Assembly: GCF_017086405.1 (NCBI RefSeq) | Contig: NZ_CP070973.1 | Coordinates: 2,884,739-2,948,738 of the forward strand | From: Mycobacterium gordonae | GTDB taxonomy: Bacteria; Actinomycetota; Actinomycetes; Mycobacteriales; Mycobacteriaceae | Reading direction: 5' to 3' | Length of the DNA stretch: 64,000 bases | Shown: positions 39,031 through 53,035 of the stretch, one piece after another | Layout of the letters: each line of letters starts with the position of its first letter | Position numbering within the stretch: position 1 is the stretch's first letter | Translations under genes and position numbers: made by a program | The notes under the pieces: model-generated | What the model saw: only the letters and a program-made list of their open reading frames with translations | What the model was told of the DNA's origin: nothing | The model's database searches: none

Positions 39031-39055
39031 CCGTCCGGAGAGGCGGAGAAGGAGG
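39031..39055 (+). promoter_or_regulatory. PyrR-binding RNA hairpin next to the pyrR Shine-Dalgarno site
   Basis: CCGTCCGGAGAGGCGG (39031-39046) folds into a 5-bp stem with a CGGAGA loop. The UCC-GAGAGG core matches the PyrR binding-loop consensus known from Bacillus pyr leaders. Only two bases later the ribosome site AAGGAGG (39049-39055) precedes the pyrR ATG at 39068. Translational repression of the pyr operon by PyrR through such a loop has been described in M. smegmatis. There is no alternative terminator stem here, fitting translational rather than attenuation control. Confidence 0.8.
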
Positions 39056-39067
39056 TCAAGATCTCGC

Positions 39068-39619
39068 ATGGGTGCCAATGATCCGCGGGAATTGATGTCA
39101 GCGGCCGATGTCGGTCGCACCATTTCCCGTATGGCGCATCAGATCATCGAAAAGACCGCGCTGGACAACCCGGATTCGGCTCGAGTGGTACTGCTCGGCA
39201 TTCCGACGCGCGGGGTGACCCTGGCCAGCCGCCTGGCCGCCAATATCGCCGAATACAGCGGTGTGGACGTCGGTCACGGCTCGCTGGATATCACTCCTTA
39301 TCGCGACGACCTGATGATCAAGCCGCCACGTCCGCTGGAAACCACTTCCATCCCGGCCGGCGGCATCGACGACGCATTGGTCATCCTCGTCGACGACGTG
39401 CTGTACTCCGGGCGCTCGACCCGGTCCGCCCTCGACGCGCTGCGCGATGTGGGCCGGCCGCGGGCCGTACAGCTGGCGGTATTGGTCGACCGCGGCCACC
39501 GCGAGCTGCCGATACGCGCCGACTACGTCGGCAAGAACGTGCCCACCTCGCGCAACGAGAGCGTGCACGTGCAACTCAAGGAAGACGACGGACGAGACGG
39601 CGTGGTGATCACCCGATGA
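39068..39619 (+). CDS. pyrR: Pyrimidine operon regulator PyrR / uracil phosphoribosyltransferase
   Basis: 183 residues. The PRPP-binding motif [15 protein letters not shown] is near residue 105-120, and the PyrR RNA-binding region includes [16 protein letters not shown] and the conserved basic [11 protein letters not shown]. It senses UMP/UTP and binds pyr mRNA; it also has weak uracil phosphoribosyltransferase activity in homologues. First gene of pyrR-pyrB-pyrC-Rv1382-carA-carB-pyrF, and its own mRNA carries the binding hairpin. The stop overlaps pyrB (ATGA). Confidence 0.96.
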   Translation: MGANDPRELMSAADVGRTISRMAHQIIEKTALDNPDSARVVLLGIPTRGVTLASRLAANIAEYSGVDVGHGSLDITPYRDDLMIKPPRPLETTSIPAGGIDDALVILVDDVLYSGRSTRSALDALRDVGRPRAVQLAVLVDRGHRELPIRADYVGKNVPTSRNESVHVQLKEDDGRDGVVITR

Positions 39620-40566
39620 CCCCAAGGCACCTGTTGGCCGCTGGCGACCTGACCCGCGACGAGGCCACCGCGATCCTCGACGATGCCGACCGCTTCGCGC
39701 AGGCGCTGGTGGGCCGCGACGTCAAGAAGTTGCCGACGCTGCGCGGCCGCACCGTGGTGACGATGTTCTACGAGAACTCCACCCGCACCCGGGTGTCCTT
39801 CGAAGTCGCGGGCAAGTGGATGAGCGCGGATGTGGTCAACGTCAGCGCGTCCGGGTCGTCGGTGGGCAAGGGCGAATCGCTGCGCGACACCGCGCTGACG
39901 CTGCGGGCCGCCGGCGCCGACGCGCTGATCATCCGGCACCCCGCATCCGGGGCCGCGCACCTGCTGGCCGACTGGACCGCGGCTGCCGGCAGCTCGGCAC
40001 CGTCGGTGATCAACGCCGGAGACGGCACCCATGAGCACCCCACCCAGGCGCTGCTGGACGCCCTGACCATCCGGCAGCGGCTCGGCGGGATCGAGGGGCG
40101 CCGCATCGTCATCGTCGGCGACATTCTGCACAGCAGGGTTGCCCGCTCCAACGTGATGCTGCTGCATACGCTGGGCGCCGAGATCGTGCTCGTGGCGCCC
40201 CCGACGCTGCTGCCGCGCGGCGTGGCGGGCTGGCCGGTCACCGTCTCGGGAGACTTCGACGCCGAACTGCCCGCCGCCGACGGCGTCCTGATGCTGCGAG
40301 TCCAGGCCGAACGCATGAACGGCGGCTTTTTCCCGTCGGTGCGCGAGTACTCGACTCGGTACGGTCTGTCCGCCCGGCGCCAGGCACTGCTGCCCGACCA
40401 CGCGGTGGTGCTGCACCCGGGCCCGATGCTGCGCGGCATGGAGATCTCCTCTTCGGTGGCCGACTCGCCGCAATCGGCGGTGCTGCAGCAGGTTTCCAAC
40501 GGAGTGCACGTACGGATGGCGGTGCTGTTCCATGTGCTGGTCGGGGCGGAGGAAGTCGCGGCATGA
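39616..40566 (+). CDS. pyrB: Aspartate carbamoyltransferase catalytic chain
   Basis: 316 residues. The carbamoyl phosphate site is [13 protein letters not shown], with further active-site segments [25 protein letters not shown] and [11 protein letters not shown]. It forms N-carbamoyl-aspartate. No pyrI regulatory chain is nearby, as in other actinobacteria. ATGA overlaps join it to pyrR and pyrC. Confidence 0.97.
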   Translation: MTPRHLLAAGDLTRDEATAILDDADRFAQALVGRDVKKLPTLRGRTVVTMFYENSTRTRVSFEVAGKWMSADVVNVSASGSSVGKGESLRDTALTLRAAGADALIIRHPASGAAHLLADWTAAAGSSAPSVINAGDGTHEHPTQALLDALTIRQRLGGIEGRRIVIVGDILHSRVARSNVMLLHTLGAEIVLVAPPTLLPRGVAGWPVTVSGDFDAELPAADGVLMLRVQAERMNGGFFPSVREYSTRYGLSARRQALLPDHAVVLHPGPMLRGMEISSSVADSPQSAVLQQVSNGVHVRMAVLFHVLVGAEEVAA

Positions 40567-41867
40567 CGGTGTTGATCAGGGGCGTCCGTCTGTACGGAGA
40601 AGGCGAGCAGGTCGACGTACTCGTCGATGACGGGCAGATCGCGGACATCGGCCCGGACCTGGCCGCGGCGGGGCGCCTCGAAGAGGCGCAAGACGTCATC
40701 GACGCCACCGGCCACATCATGCTGCCCGGCTTCGTCGACCTGCACACCCACCTGCGCGAACCTGGCCGCGAATACGCCGAGGACATCGAAACCGGTTCGG
40801 CGGCAGCGGCTCTCGGCGGCTACACCGCGGTCTTCGCGATGGCCAACACCAACCCGGTGGCCGACAGCCCGGTGGTGACCGACCATGTCTGGCACCGCGG
40901 CCGCCAGGTCGGCCTGGTCGACGTGCATCCCGTCGGTGCGGTCACCGTCGGCCTGGCCGGCGTCGAGTTGACCGAGATGGGGATGATGCACGCCGGCGCG
41001 GCGCAGGTGCGGATGTTCTCCGACGACGGCATCTGTGTGCACGATCCGCTGGTGATGCGCCGGGCGCTGGAATACGCCACCGGCCTGGGCGTACTGATCG
41101 CGCAGCACGCCGAAGAGCCCCGGCTGACCGTTGGCGCCGTTGCGCACGAAGGGCCCACTGCCGCCCGCCTCGGACTCGCGGGGTGGCCCAGAGCCGCCGA
41201 AGAATCCATCGTCGCTCGTGACGCCCTGCTGGCCCGCGACGCCGGCGCACGGGTTCATATCTGCCATGCCTCCACCGCGGGCACCGTAGAAATTCTCAAA
41301 TGGGCCAAGCAACAAGGTATTTCGATCACCGCCGAGGTCACGCCGCACCACTTGTTGCTCGACGACGGCAGGCTGGTCAGCTACGACGGGCGTAATCGGG
41401 TCAACCCACCGCTGCGCGAGGCTTCCGACGCGCTGGCATTACGCCAGGCGCTGGCCGACGGGGTCATCGACTGTGTGGCCACCGATCACGCCCCACACGC
41501 CGAGCACGAGAAATGTTGCGAGTTCGCTTCCGCGCGCCCCGGCATGCTGGGGCTGCAGACCGCGCTGTCGGTGGTGGTGCAGACGATGGTGCGGCCTGGA
41601 CTGCTGAGCTGGCGTGACGTCGCCCGCGTGATGAGTGAGAACCCGGCCCGCATCGTCGGTCTGCCCGACCACGGCCGGCCCCTCGAAGTGGGCGAGCCGG
41701 CGAACCTGACCATCGTCGATCCCGAGCACAGCTGGACGGTCAGCGGCGAAGCGCTGGCCAGCCGGTCGGACAACACCCCGTACGAAGCGATGACGCTACC
41801 GGCCACAGTGACCGCGACACTGCTGCGCGGAAAGATCACCGCACGGGACGGGAAGAGCCCGGCATGA
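40563..41867 (+). CDS. pyrC: Dihydroorotase
   Basis: 434 residues, class I (long) dihydroorotase. Zinc-binding [10 protein letters not shown] follows GHIMLPGFV; further metal ligands occur in ICHASTAG and [10 protein letters not shown], and the catalytic Asp is in CVATDHAPH. It cyclises carbamoyl-aspartate to dihydroorotate. Overlaps pyrB and the next gene by 4 bases each. Confidence 0.97.
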   Translation: MTVLIRGVRLYGEGEQVDVLVDDGQIADIGPDLAAAGRLEEAQDVIDATGHIMLPGFVDLHTHLREPGREYAEDIETGSAAAALGGYTAVFAMANTNPVADSPVVTDHVWHRGRQVGLVDVHPVGAVTVGLAGVELTEMGMMHAGAAQVRMFSDDGICVHDPLVMRRALEYATGLGVLIAQHAEEPRLTVGAVAHEGPTAARLGLAGWPRAAEESIVARDALLARDAGARVHICHASTAGTVEILKWAKQQGISITAEVTPHHLLLDDGRLVSYDGRNRVNPPLREASDALALRQALADGVIDCVATDHAPHAEHEKCCEFASARPGMLGLQTALSVVVQTMVRPGLLSWRDVARVMSENPARIVGLPDHGRPLEVGEPANLTIVDPEHSWTVSGEALASRSDNTPYEAMTLPATVTATLLRGKITARDGKSPA

Positions 41868-42364
41868 ATTCGGGCACCCTGGTGGCATCGTTGATCTTCG
41901 CGGCGGTCCTGGTGGTGTTGCTGGCGGTGGCGATCCACCTGATGATGCGGGGCTGGCGGCGCCGGGCCGAAGCGCAGGTCGACCTGATCGGCGAGCTGCC
42001 CGGGCTGCCCGACACGGTCGGCGCCCCGGCGGTGAGCACTCGTGGCCTCTACGTCGGCAGTACGCTGTCGCCGGCCTGGAACGACCGGGTCGCGGTGGGC
42101 GACCTCGGTTACCGAAGCAAGGCGGTTCTGGTCCGTTATCCCCAAGGAATCCTGGTCGAACGTATTCGCGCACAACCGATCTGGATCCCGCAGGAGTCCA
42201 TCACCGCCATCCGCACCGAGCGGGGCGTCGCGGGTAAGGTCGCGGCCCGCAACGGAGTCCTGGCGATCCGGTGGCGGCTGCCGTCCGGCACCGAGATCGA
42301 TACGGGTTTCCGGGCGGACAACCGTGACGAGTATGTGCATTGGATAGAGGAGGACGCCGCGTGA
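41864..42364 (+). CDS. Membrane-anchored PH-like protein of the pyr operon (Rv1382 family)
   Basis: 166 residues. One N-terminal membrane helix ([20 protein letters not shown]) is followed by a basic patch ([10 protein letters not shown]) and a cytoplasmic beta-rich domain ([39 protein letters not shown]). Always placed between pyrC and carA in mycobacteria as I recall, yet it has no known enzymatic role. Translational coupling to pyrC (ATGA) suggests co-regulation with pyrimidine synthesis. Confidence 0.9.
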   Translation: MNSGTLVASLIFAAVLVVLLAVAIHLMMRGWRRRAEAQVDLIGELPGLPDTVGAPAVSTRGLYVGSTLSPAWNDRVAVGDLGYRSKAVLVRYPQGILVERIRAQPIWIPQESITAIRTERGVAGKVAARNGVLAIRWRLPSGTEIDTGFRADNRDEYVHWIEEDAA

Positions 42365-42469
42365 GTCGCGCCGAGGCAACCACGGTGAGGGGACCCCGCA
42401 AATGAGTCGTGTCAACGATCACGCAGCGCACAAAGCGATGCGGGGGCACGCCTGCCCAAGTGGGAGGTA

Positions 42470-42483
42470 CCCCGATTGCGGGG
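42470..42483. promoter_or_regulatory. Hairpin upstream of carA
   Basis: CCCCG and CGGGG enclose ATTG, immediately before the GGAGAGGAG ribosome site of carA. The surrounding 42430-42490 segment (two CGAT(T)GCGGGGG copies, TGGGAGGTACCCCG) resembles a type of short intergenic sequence seen repeatedly in mycobacteria. The role is unknown; it might stabilise or process the polycistronic mRNA. Confidence 0.4.
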
Positions 42484-42499
42484 GAGAGGAGTGGCGCGG

Positions 42500-43618
42500 A
42501 TGAGTAAGGCTCTGCTGGTGCTCGAAGACGCCCGCGTCTTCACCGGCACCACATTCGGGGCGATCGGTCAGACGCTCGGCGAAGCCGTGTTCAGCACCGG
42601 CATGTCCGGTTATCAAGAGACCCTGACCGACCCCAGCTACCACCGCCAGATCGTGGTGGCCACCGCCCCGCAGATCGGCAACACCGGCTGGAACGACGAG
42701 GACGCCGAGAGCCGCGGCGACAAGATCTGGGTTGCCGGCTACGCGGTGCGCGATCCGTCGCCACGTGCCTCCAACTGGCGCGCCACCACCACGCTGGAGG
42801 CCGAGCTGGTCCGCCAGCGGATCGTCGGGATCGCCGGAATCGACACCCGAGCGGTCGTGCGCCACCTGCGCAGCCGAGGCTCGATGAAGGCGGGGGTGTT
42901 CTCCGGCGCGGCGCTGGCCGAGCCCGAGCAGCTGGTCGATCGGGTCCGCGGGCAGCAGCCCATGCTGGGCGCCGACCTGGCCGGCGAAGTCAGCACACCC
43001 GAGACCTACATCGTGGAACCCGAAGGCACGCCACGCTTTACGGTGGTGGCCCTGGACCTCGGCATCAAGACGAACACACCGCGGAACTTTGCCCGGCGCG
43101 GCATCCGCAGCCATGTGCTGCCCTCGTCGACGACCTTCGAGCAGCTCGCCGCACTCAAACCCGATGGAGTGTTCCTGTCCAACGGCCCCGGTGACCCGGC
43201 CACCGCCGACCACACCGTTGCGCTCACCCGGGAGGTGCTGGGTGCTGGATTGCCGCTGTTCGGAATCTGTTTCGGCAACCAGATCCTGGGCCGCGCACTG
43301 GGGTTGTCGACCTACAAAATGGTGTTCGGCCACCGGGGGATCAACATTCCGGTGATCGACCACGGCACCGGGCGGGTAGCGGTGACCTCCCAGAACCACG
43401 GCTTCGCGCTGGAGGGAGAGGCCGGTCAATCCTTCGACACGCCGTTCGGCACGGCGCAGGTCAGTCACACGTGCGCCAACGATGGCGTGGTCGAAGGGGT
43501 CAGACTTGTTGACGGGCGCGCCTTTTCAGTTCAGTACCACCCGGAGGCCGCCGCCGGACCGCACGACGCGGAATACCTTTTCGACCAGTTCGTCGACCTG
43601 ATGGAGGCTCATCGATGA
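42500..43618 (+). CDS. carA: Carbamoyl-phosphate synthase small chain
   Basis: 372 residues from ATG 42500, with GGAGAGGAG about 9 bases upstream (GTG 42491 is an alternative). The N-terminal CPSase_sm domain ([29 protein letters not shown]) is followed by a class I glutamine amidotransferase domain. The nucleophile Cys257 is in [10 protein letters not shown] and the His/Glu pair in [12 protein letters not shown]. It supplies ammonia to CarB. Separated from the Rv1382-like gene by 135 bases, the largest gap within the pyr operon. Confidence 0.97.
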   Translation: MSKALLVLEDARVFTGTTFGAIGQTLGEAVFSTGMSGYQETLTDPSYHRQIVVATAPQIGNTGWNDEDAESRGDKIWVAGYAVRDPSPRASNWRATTTLEAELVRQRIVGIAGIDTRAVVRHLRSRGSMKAGVFSGAALAEPEQLVDRVRGQQPMLGADLAGEVSTPETYIVEPEGTPRFTVVALDLGIKTNTPRNFARRGIRSHVLPSSTTFEQLAALKPDGVFLSNGPGDPATADHTVALTREVLGAGLPLFGICFGNQILGRALGLSTYKMVFGHRGINIPVIDHGTGRVAVTSQNHGFALEGEAGQSFDTPFGTAQVSHTCANDGVVEGVRLVDGRAFSVQYHPEAAAGPHDAEYLFDQFVDLMEAHR

Positions 43619-43700
43619 CCGCGAGCGCGCGTGTCGGTACGGAGACACGCCGAAAACGGGCTGCAGATGCGGACGCTCGCGCCGCGGAAGGAGAGCGCTG

Positions 43701-47041
<3,341 letters not shown>

Positions 47042-47045
<4 letters not shown>

Positions 47046-47860
47046 CTGGTTTCGGGGATCGGCTGGCGCAGGCGCGGTCGAGCCGTGGGCCGCTCTGTCT
47101 GGGGATCGATCCGCATCCCGAGCTGTTACGCGCCTGGGAGCTGCCGGTCACGGCCGACGGCCTGGCCGCGTTCTGCGACGTCTGCGTCGACGCCTATGCC
47201 GGATTCGCAATGGTCAAACCTCAGGTGGCGTTCTTCGAGGCGTACGGTTCGGCGGGTTTCGCGGTGCTCGAGCGGACCACCGCCGCACTGCGGGCCAACG
47301 GCGTGCTGGTGCTGGCCGACGCGAAACGGGGCGATATCGGGTCGACTATGGCCGCCTACGCCACCGCGTGGGCCGGCGATTCGCCGCTGGCCGCCGACGC
47401 CGTGACGGCGTCGCCGTATCTGGGGTTCGGGTCGCTGCGGCCGCTGCTGGAAGTCGCCGCGCAGAATGGCCGCGGGGTGTTCGTCCTGGCGGCCACGTCC
47501 AACCCCGAGGGTTCGACGGTCCAGCGGGCCGATGTCGGCGGACGCACGGTGGCTCAGCTGATCGTCGATCACGTCGCGCAGGCCAATCAGGGGGCGAACG
47601 GCGGGTCCTTCGGCGTCGTCGTCGGGGCCACCGTGCTGCAGGCGCCGGATCTGAGTGAGCTGGGTGGCCCGGTCCTGGTGCCCGGCGTTGGGGCGCAGGG
47701 CGGGCGTGCCGAGGCGCTGGCCGGCCTCGGCGGCGCGGCGTCGCAGCAGCTGTGGCCCGCGGTATCGCGTGAGGTGCTGAGGGCCGGGCCGGGCGTCGCG
47801 GCGTTGCGTGCTGCCGCCGAACGCATGCTCGACTCCGTCGGCTACCTCGACGCAGGCTGA
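47042..47860 (+). CDS. pyrF: Orotidine 5'-phosphate decarboxylase, group 2
   Basis: 272 residues; the longer group 2 type found in mycobacteria and Myxococcus. The catalytic Lys95 lies in the signature [15 protein letters not shown]. Other motifs are [24 protein letters not shown] and VPGVGAQGG. It forms UMP. The two upstream dihydroorotate steps are in the same operon, but pyrD and pyrE are not in the window. Confidence 0.96.
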
Positions 47861-48269
47861 CGCCGCGACACGCCGCGAAGCCCCAGCCAAATGCGTGATC
47901 CGCGGCACTACGACCGGCGGTTGTCTGCTGCCGGCACGGCCGCCGACCTCACAGGTGTCCGACGCGGCCGCCTGAGTGGTGGCATAACAGCAGTTCAAGA
48001 GGGCTTTTTGCGGGTCTGGGTGGGGCGCCGCGCGTCCCGTCACGCGGTGCGGCCGGGGCGACTGTAGACGTTGCTGGACCGGCCGCTGGGCGGCCGCCGC
48101 CGGTGCCTCCCGGAGGGACTCACGCTGGACAAATGACCCCGGAACCGGGGGGCCGGGTTAGATTTCGTTCCGAACCGTGAGTACGGTCGTCTGCGCTGGC
48201 TGGAGTACCCGGCCGAGACAAAGTAGATCGACAGATATCCGAAAGATATCGATGAGAGACGGAGGAATC
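47861..48269. other. Intergenic region between pyrF and mihF
   Basis: 409 bases with no supported gene. In M. tuberculosis the PE15/PPE20 pair sits here; neither is present. The last part contains a direct repeat AGATATC (two copies about 11 bases apart near 48233-48250) and TAGATT at 48159-48164 as a possible -10 element for mihF. Confidence 0.6.
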
Positions 48270-48584
48270 GTGGCCCTTCCCCAGTTGACCGACGAGCAGC
48301 GCGCGGCCGCGTTGGAGAAGGCTGCTGCCGCACGTCGAGCACGAGCTGAGCTCAAGGATCGGCTCAAGCGTGGCGGCACCAACCTCACCCAGGTGCTCAA
48401 GGACGCTGAGAGCGACGAAGTTCTCGGCAAGATGAAGGTGTCTGCGCTGTTGGAGGCGTTGCCGAAGGTGGGCAAAGTCAAGGCGCAGGAGATCATGACC
48501 GAGCTCGAGATCGCGCCGACCCGCCGCCTGCGTGGCTTGGGCGACCGTCAGCGCAAGGCTCTGCTGGAAAAGTTCGGCTCCTAG
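48270..48584 (+). CDS. mihF: Mycobacterial integration host factor
   Basis: 104 residues from GTG 48270 (ALPQLTDEQRAAALEKA), the experimentally recognised short form; the frame is open to 48177 and an ATG at 48252 is possible. GGAGG lies close upstream. A basic N-terminal helix (AARRARAELKDRLKRGG) precedes the S13-like H2TH region (VSALLEALPKVGKVKAQEIM). mIHF is an essential nucleoid-associated protein unrelated to E. coli IHF, named for stimulating L5 phage integration. It heads the run gmk-rpoZ-coaBC-metK. Confidence 0.96.
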   Translation: MALPQLTDEQRAAALEKAAAARRARAELKDRLKRGGTNLTQVLKDAESDEVLGKMKVSALLEALPKVGKVKAQEIMTELEIAPTRRLRGLGDRQRKALLEKFGS

Positions 48585-48608
48585 TCGGCTCACCGACCGG
48601 GAGTGCCG

Positions 48609-49623
<1,015 letters not shown>

Positions 49624-49639
49624 CAGGGGCTGGCGCGCA

Positions 49640-50920
49640 ATGGAGGGACAGCGCAGTGAGCGCAGCAAGCGCAGCCCCAAGCGCGTCGTTGTCGGAGTTT
49701 CCGGCGGTATCGCGGCCTACAAGGCCTGCACTGTTGTCCGTCAGCTCGCCGAAGCCGGCCACCGGGTCCGGGTCATTCCCACCGACTCAGCGTTGCGCTT
49801 CGTCGGCGCCGCCACCTTCGAGGCGCTGTCCGGGGAGCCAATCCGCACCGGTGTCTTCCAGGACGTTCCCGAGGTGCCCCACGTTCGGCTCGGCCAGCAG
49901 GCGGATCTGGTGGTGGTCGCCCCGGCAACCGCCGACCTGCTCGCCCGCGCGGTGGCCGGCCGGGCGGACGACCTGCTGACCGGAACGCTTCTCACCGCCC
50001 GCTGCCCGGTGATGTTCGCGCCGGCCATGCACACCGAGATGTGGTTGCACCCGGCAACCGTCGACAACGTCGCCACGCTGCGACGTCGCGGCGCGGTGGT
50101 GCTCGAACCCGCCTCCGGGCGCCTCACCGGGTCGGACAGCGGCGCTGGCCGGCTGCCCGAGGCCGAGGAGATCACCACGCTCGCCCACCTGCTGTTGGAG
50201 CGCCACGACGCGCTTCCGTACGACCTGGCGGGCTGCAGGGTGCTGGTCACCGCCGGTGGCACCCGGGAGGCGATCGATCCGGTGCGTTTCATCGGCAACC
50301 GCAGCTCCGGCAAGCAGGGGTATGCCGTCGCGAGGGTAGCCGCCCAGCGCGGCGCGGAGGTCACGCTCATCGCAGGGCACACCGCGGGACTCATCGACCC
50401 GGCCGGCGTGAACGTGGTGCACGTCAGTTCCGCCGAGCAACTCGGTAGTGCGGTGTCCAAGCACGCGCCGGAGGCCAACGTGCTGGTCATGGCGGCGGCA
50501 GTGGCCGACTTCCGGCCTACCCAGGTTGCCACCGCCAAGATCAAGAAGAGTGAACAGGACTCACCGACCATCGAACTGGTCCGCAACGACGACGTGCTGG
50601 CCGGTGCGGTGCAGGACCGCGCGCACGGCCAGTTGCCCAACATGCGCGCGATCGTGGGGTTCGCGGCCGAGACCGGTGACGCTAACGGAGATGTGCTCTT
50701 CCATGCCCGCGCCAAGCTCCGCCGCAAGGGCTGCGACCTGTTGGTCGTCAATGCCGTCGGCGACGGCCGGGCCTTCGAGGTCGACAGCAACGACGGCTGG
50801 TTGCTGGCCGCGGACGGCACCGAGTCGGCGCTGCAGCACGGATCCAAGACTCTGATGGCAAGCCGTATCGTGGATGCGATCGCAGCATTCCTGCATGGGG
50901 ACGCCGCCTCAGACAGATAA
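49640..50920 (+). CDS. coaBC: Bifunctional phosphopantothenoylcysteine decarboxylase/synthetase (CoaBC, Dfp)
   Basis: 426 residues from ATG 49640. The N-terminal CoaC flavoprotein domain has GVSGGIAAYKACTVVRQL, the catalytic-His segment VPHVRLGQQ and the FMN motif PAMHTEMW. The CoaB domain from about residue 195 has VLVTAGGTREAIDPVRFIGN (site of CTP and substrate binding), MAAAVADFRP and the K-rich AKIKKSEQ. Two steps of coenzyme A synthesis. A short basic N-terminal stretch (EGQRSERSKRSPKR) differs from M. tuberculosis. Confidence 0.96.
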   Translation: MEGQRSERSKRSPKRVVVGVSGGIAAYKACTVVRQLAEAGHRVRVIPTDSALRFVGAATFEALSGEPIRTGVFQDVPEVPHVRLGQQADLVVVAPATADLLARAVAGRADDLLTGTLLTARCPVMFAPAMHTEMWLHPATVDNVATLRRRGAVVLEPASGRLTGSDSGAGRLPEAEEITTLAHLLLERHDALPYDLAGCRVLVTAGGTREAIDPVRFIGNRSSGKQGYAVARVAAQRGAEVTLIAGHTAGLIDPAGVNVVHVSSAEQLGSAVSKHAPEANVLVMAAAVADFRPTQVATAKIKKSEQDSPTIELVRNDDVLAGAVQDRAHGQLPNMRAIVGFAAETGDANGDVLFHARAKLRRKGCDLLVVNAVGDGRAFEVDSNDGWLLAADGTESALQHGSKTLMASRIVDAIAAFLHGDAASDR

Positions 50921-51061
50921 CGCGTGCCGGGCAGCGTCGCCCGTCGGGAACCACCCCGAGAATTTGCAGACTGGCCGTTGAGTCCGGTTTGCTTTAAGGC
51001 AACGGAAAATAATTCGCCTAACTAACGGTTGGGCGGGCATGGACTGGAAGGACGGACCAGG

Positions 51062-52273
51062 GTGAGCGAGAAGGGTCGGCTATTTACCAGCGAGTCGGTG
51101 ACCGAGGGGCATCCAGACAAGATCTGTGACGCGATCAGTGACTCGGTCCTTGACGCGCTGCTGGCGGACGACCCGCGGTCACGTGTGGCGGTCGAGACAT
51201 TGGTGACCACCGGGCAGGTGCATGTGGTGGGAGAGGTGACGACCTCGGCGAAGGAGGCCTTCGCCGACATCACCAACACGGTCCGCGCGAGAATCCTGGA
51301 CATCGGTTATGACTCTTCGGAGAAGGGTTTCGACGGCGCGTCCTGCGGGGTCAACATCGGCATCGGCGCACAGTCGCCGGACATCGCTCAGGGCGTCGAC
51401 ACCGCTCACGAGGCCCGCGTCGAGGGCGCGGCGGATCCGCTGGACTCCCAGGGAGCCGGCGACCAGGGCCTGATGTTCGGTTACGCGATCAATGACACCC
51501 CGGAATTGATGCCGCTGCCGATCGCGCTGGCGCACCGGCTGTCGCGTCGACTGACCGAGGTCCGCAAGAACGGGACGCTGCCCTACCTGCGGCCGGACGG
51601 CAAGACCCAGGTCACCATCGAGTACGAGGACAACGTCCCGGTGCGCTTGGACACGGTTGTGGTCTCCACCCAGCATTCCGACGGGATCGACCTGGAGAAG
51701 ACGCTGGACCCTGACATCCGCAAGCATGTGCTGCAGACGGTGCTCGAAGACCTGGCGCACGAGACGCTGGACTCCTCTGCCACGCGAGTGCTGGTCAACC
51801 CGACCGGCAAGTTCGTTCTGGGTGGCCCGATGGGCGACGCCGGGCTGACCGGCCGCAAGATCATCGTCGACACCTACGGTGGCTGGGCGCGTCACGGCGG
51901 TGGTGCATTCTCCGGCAAGGACCCCTCGAAGGTGGACCGGTCGGCGGCCTACGCGATGCGCTGGGTGGCCAAGAACATCGTCGCCGCCGGGCTCGCGGAG
52001 CGGGTCGAGGTTCAGGTGGCCTACGCCATCGGCAAGGCAGCCCCGGTCGGCCTGTTCATCGAGACGTTCGGCACCGCGATCGTGGACCCGATCAAGATCG
52101 AGAAGATCGTTCCCGAGGTGTTCGACCTGCGGCCCGGCGCGATCATCCGAGACCTGGACCTGCTGCGGCCGATCTATGCGCCGACAGCCGCCTACGGGCA
52201 CTTCGGCCGCACCGACATCGAGTTGCCGTGGGAGCAGCTGAACAAGGTCGACGACCTCAAGCGCGCGATCTAG
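51062..52273 (+). CDS. metK: S-adenosylmethionine synthetase
   Basis: 403 residues from GTG 51062 ([19 protein letters not shown]), the M. tuberculosis length. Three MAT domains include the ATP site [16 protein letters not shown], the hexapeptide GAGDQG, the P-loop-like [15 protein letters not shown] and the C-terminal [13 protein letters not shown]. It makes SAM, used by the three methyltransferases of this window among others. The 141-base upstream gap could hold its own promoter; no SAM riboswitch structure was recognised. Ended by a very stable hairpin. Confidence 0.98.
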   Translation: MSEKGRLFTSESVTEGHPDKICDAISDSVLDALLADDPRSRVAVETLVTTGQVHVVGEVTTSAKEAFADITNTVRARILDIGYDSSEKGFDGASCGVNIGIGAQSPDIAQGVDTAHEARVEGAADPLDSQGAGDQGLMFGYAINDTPELMPLPIALAHRLSRRLTEVRKNGTLPYLRPDGKTQVTIEYEDNVPVRLDTVVVSTQHSDGIDLEKTLDPDIRKHVLQTVLEDLAHETLDSSATRVLVNPTGKFVLGGPMGDAGLTGRKIIVDTYGGWARHGGGAFSGKDPSKVDRSAAYAMRWVAKNIVAAGLAERVEVQVAYAIGKAAPVGLFIETFGTAIVDPIKIEKIVPEVFDLRPGAIIRDLDLLRPIYAPTAAYGHFGRTDIELPWEQLNKVDDLKRAI

Positions 52274-52283
52274 CCTCCCCTGC

Positions 52284-52343
52284 GCGAGCAGACGCAAAAG
52301 CACCCGCACGCCCGGCGTGTCGGGTGCTTTTGCGTCTGCTCGC
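52284..52343. terminator. Very stable bidirectional terminator between metK and the PPOX-family gene
   Basis: Arms 52284-52306 and 52321-52343 are perfectly complementary over 23 bp, starting GCGAGCAGACGCAAAAG. The 14-base loop can itself pair (CACGC/GCGTG). The element starts 11 bases after the metK stop and ends 6 bases from the stop of the minus-strand gene at 52349, so it can end transcription from both sides. The AAAA/TTTT tract lies inside the stem. Confidence 0.88.
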
Positions 52344-52348
52344 CGGCG

Positions 52349-52918
52349 TCAGCCAAGCGGCGGCAGCGGGTGGTCGGGGTCCAGCCCGGCCAGGCCGTCG
52401 ATGCTGTGCTGATTCCGGCCGATGGTGCCCGAGTACGCCTCGTGCGGCTGCTTGCTGTGATAGTTGTCGAGCACGGGTCGCTCGTCGACGAGTTCGTAGT
52501 AGGGCACCGCGAACCCGCACGCGTCGGCGATCCGTTCCACGTCGATCACAATTGCTGCCCGCACTCCCGCTCGAAGCTCGCCGAAATGCGCTCGCACACT
52601 GGCGAAGTCGTCGTCATCCGGGCGCAGCACCCGCCCGGTGCCGAACAGTCGCAGAATGCGCGAGTTGCGGGTGAACGAGCAGAACATCAGCGTGATCCGG
52701 CCGTTGTCCCGCAGGTGCGCAATGGTCTCCACGCCGCTGCCGAACAGATCCAGGTAGGCGACGGTGTGATCGTCGAGTACCGCGAAGGTGTCGGCGTATC
52801 CCTTGGGGGACAGGTTGATTCGACCGCCCTCAGACGGGGCGGTGGCGACGAAGAACATTGCCTGTTCGCCGATGAACTCACGCAGCGACTCGTCGATTCG
52901 GGAGAACACTTTCGCCAT
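52349..52918 (-). CDS. Pyridoxamine 5'-phosphate oxidase-like FMN-binding protein
   Basis: 189 residues. A split-barrel flavin-binding domain is indicated by FVATAPSEGGRINLSPKGY, DHTVAYLDLFGSGVETIAHL, NGRITLMFCSF and RLFGTGRVLRPDD. This PPOX subgroup in actinobacteria often binds FMN, F420 or heme; the cofactor and substrate cannot be read here. The ATG lies in ACCATGG context with no strong Shine-Dalgarno seen. It shares a terminator with metK. I do not recall this gene at the corresponding M. tuberculosis site. Confidence 0.87.
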   Translation of the reverse strand: MAKVFSRIDESLREFIGEQAMFFVATAPSEGGRINLSPKGYADTFAVLDDHTVAYLDLFGSGVETIAHLRDNGRITLMFCSFTRNSRILRLFGTGRVLRPDDDDFASVRAHFGELRAGVRAAIVIDVERIADACGFAVPYYELVDERPVLDNYHSKQPHEAYSGTIGRNQHSIDGLAGLDPDHPLPPLG

Positions 52919-52954
52919 GGTCTGAGCCTAGCCGCGGGTGCGTCCCGTGCTGGC

Positions 52955-53015
52955 GCGAGCGTCCGCAAAAATGCCGGCTGTCGCGGCGTGTCGTCGGCGA
53001 AACGCGGGCGCTCGC
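52955..53015. terminator. Imperfect hairpin after the monooxygenase gene
   Basis: GCGAGCGTCCGC (52955-52966) pairs with GCGGGCGCTCGC (53004-53015) with one G-U wobble; the 37-base loop includes CAAAAATGCC. It lies about 20 bases past the monooxygenase stop. It shares the GCGAGC...CGCAAAA pattern of the metK terminator. Confidence 0.45.
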
Positions 53016-53035
53016 AGCCCGGGAAAAGTGCGGGC

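Noticed and set aside
48177..48269. Long form of mIHF
   Set aside because: The conserved, known functional protein begins at the GTG at 48270. The upstream residues are not conserved.
50921..51061. SAM riboswitch before metK
   Set aside because: No kink-turn or conserved SAM-I/SAM-IV core was visible in 141 bases, and such a switch is not known at mycobacterial metK.
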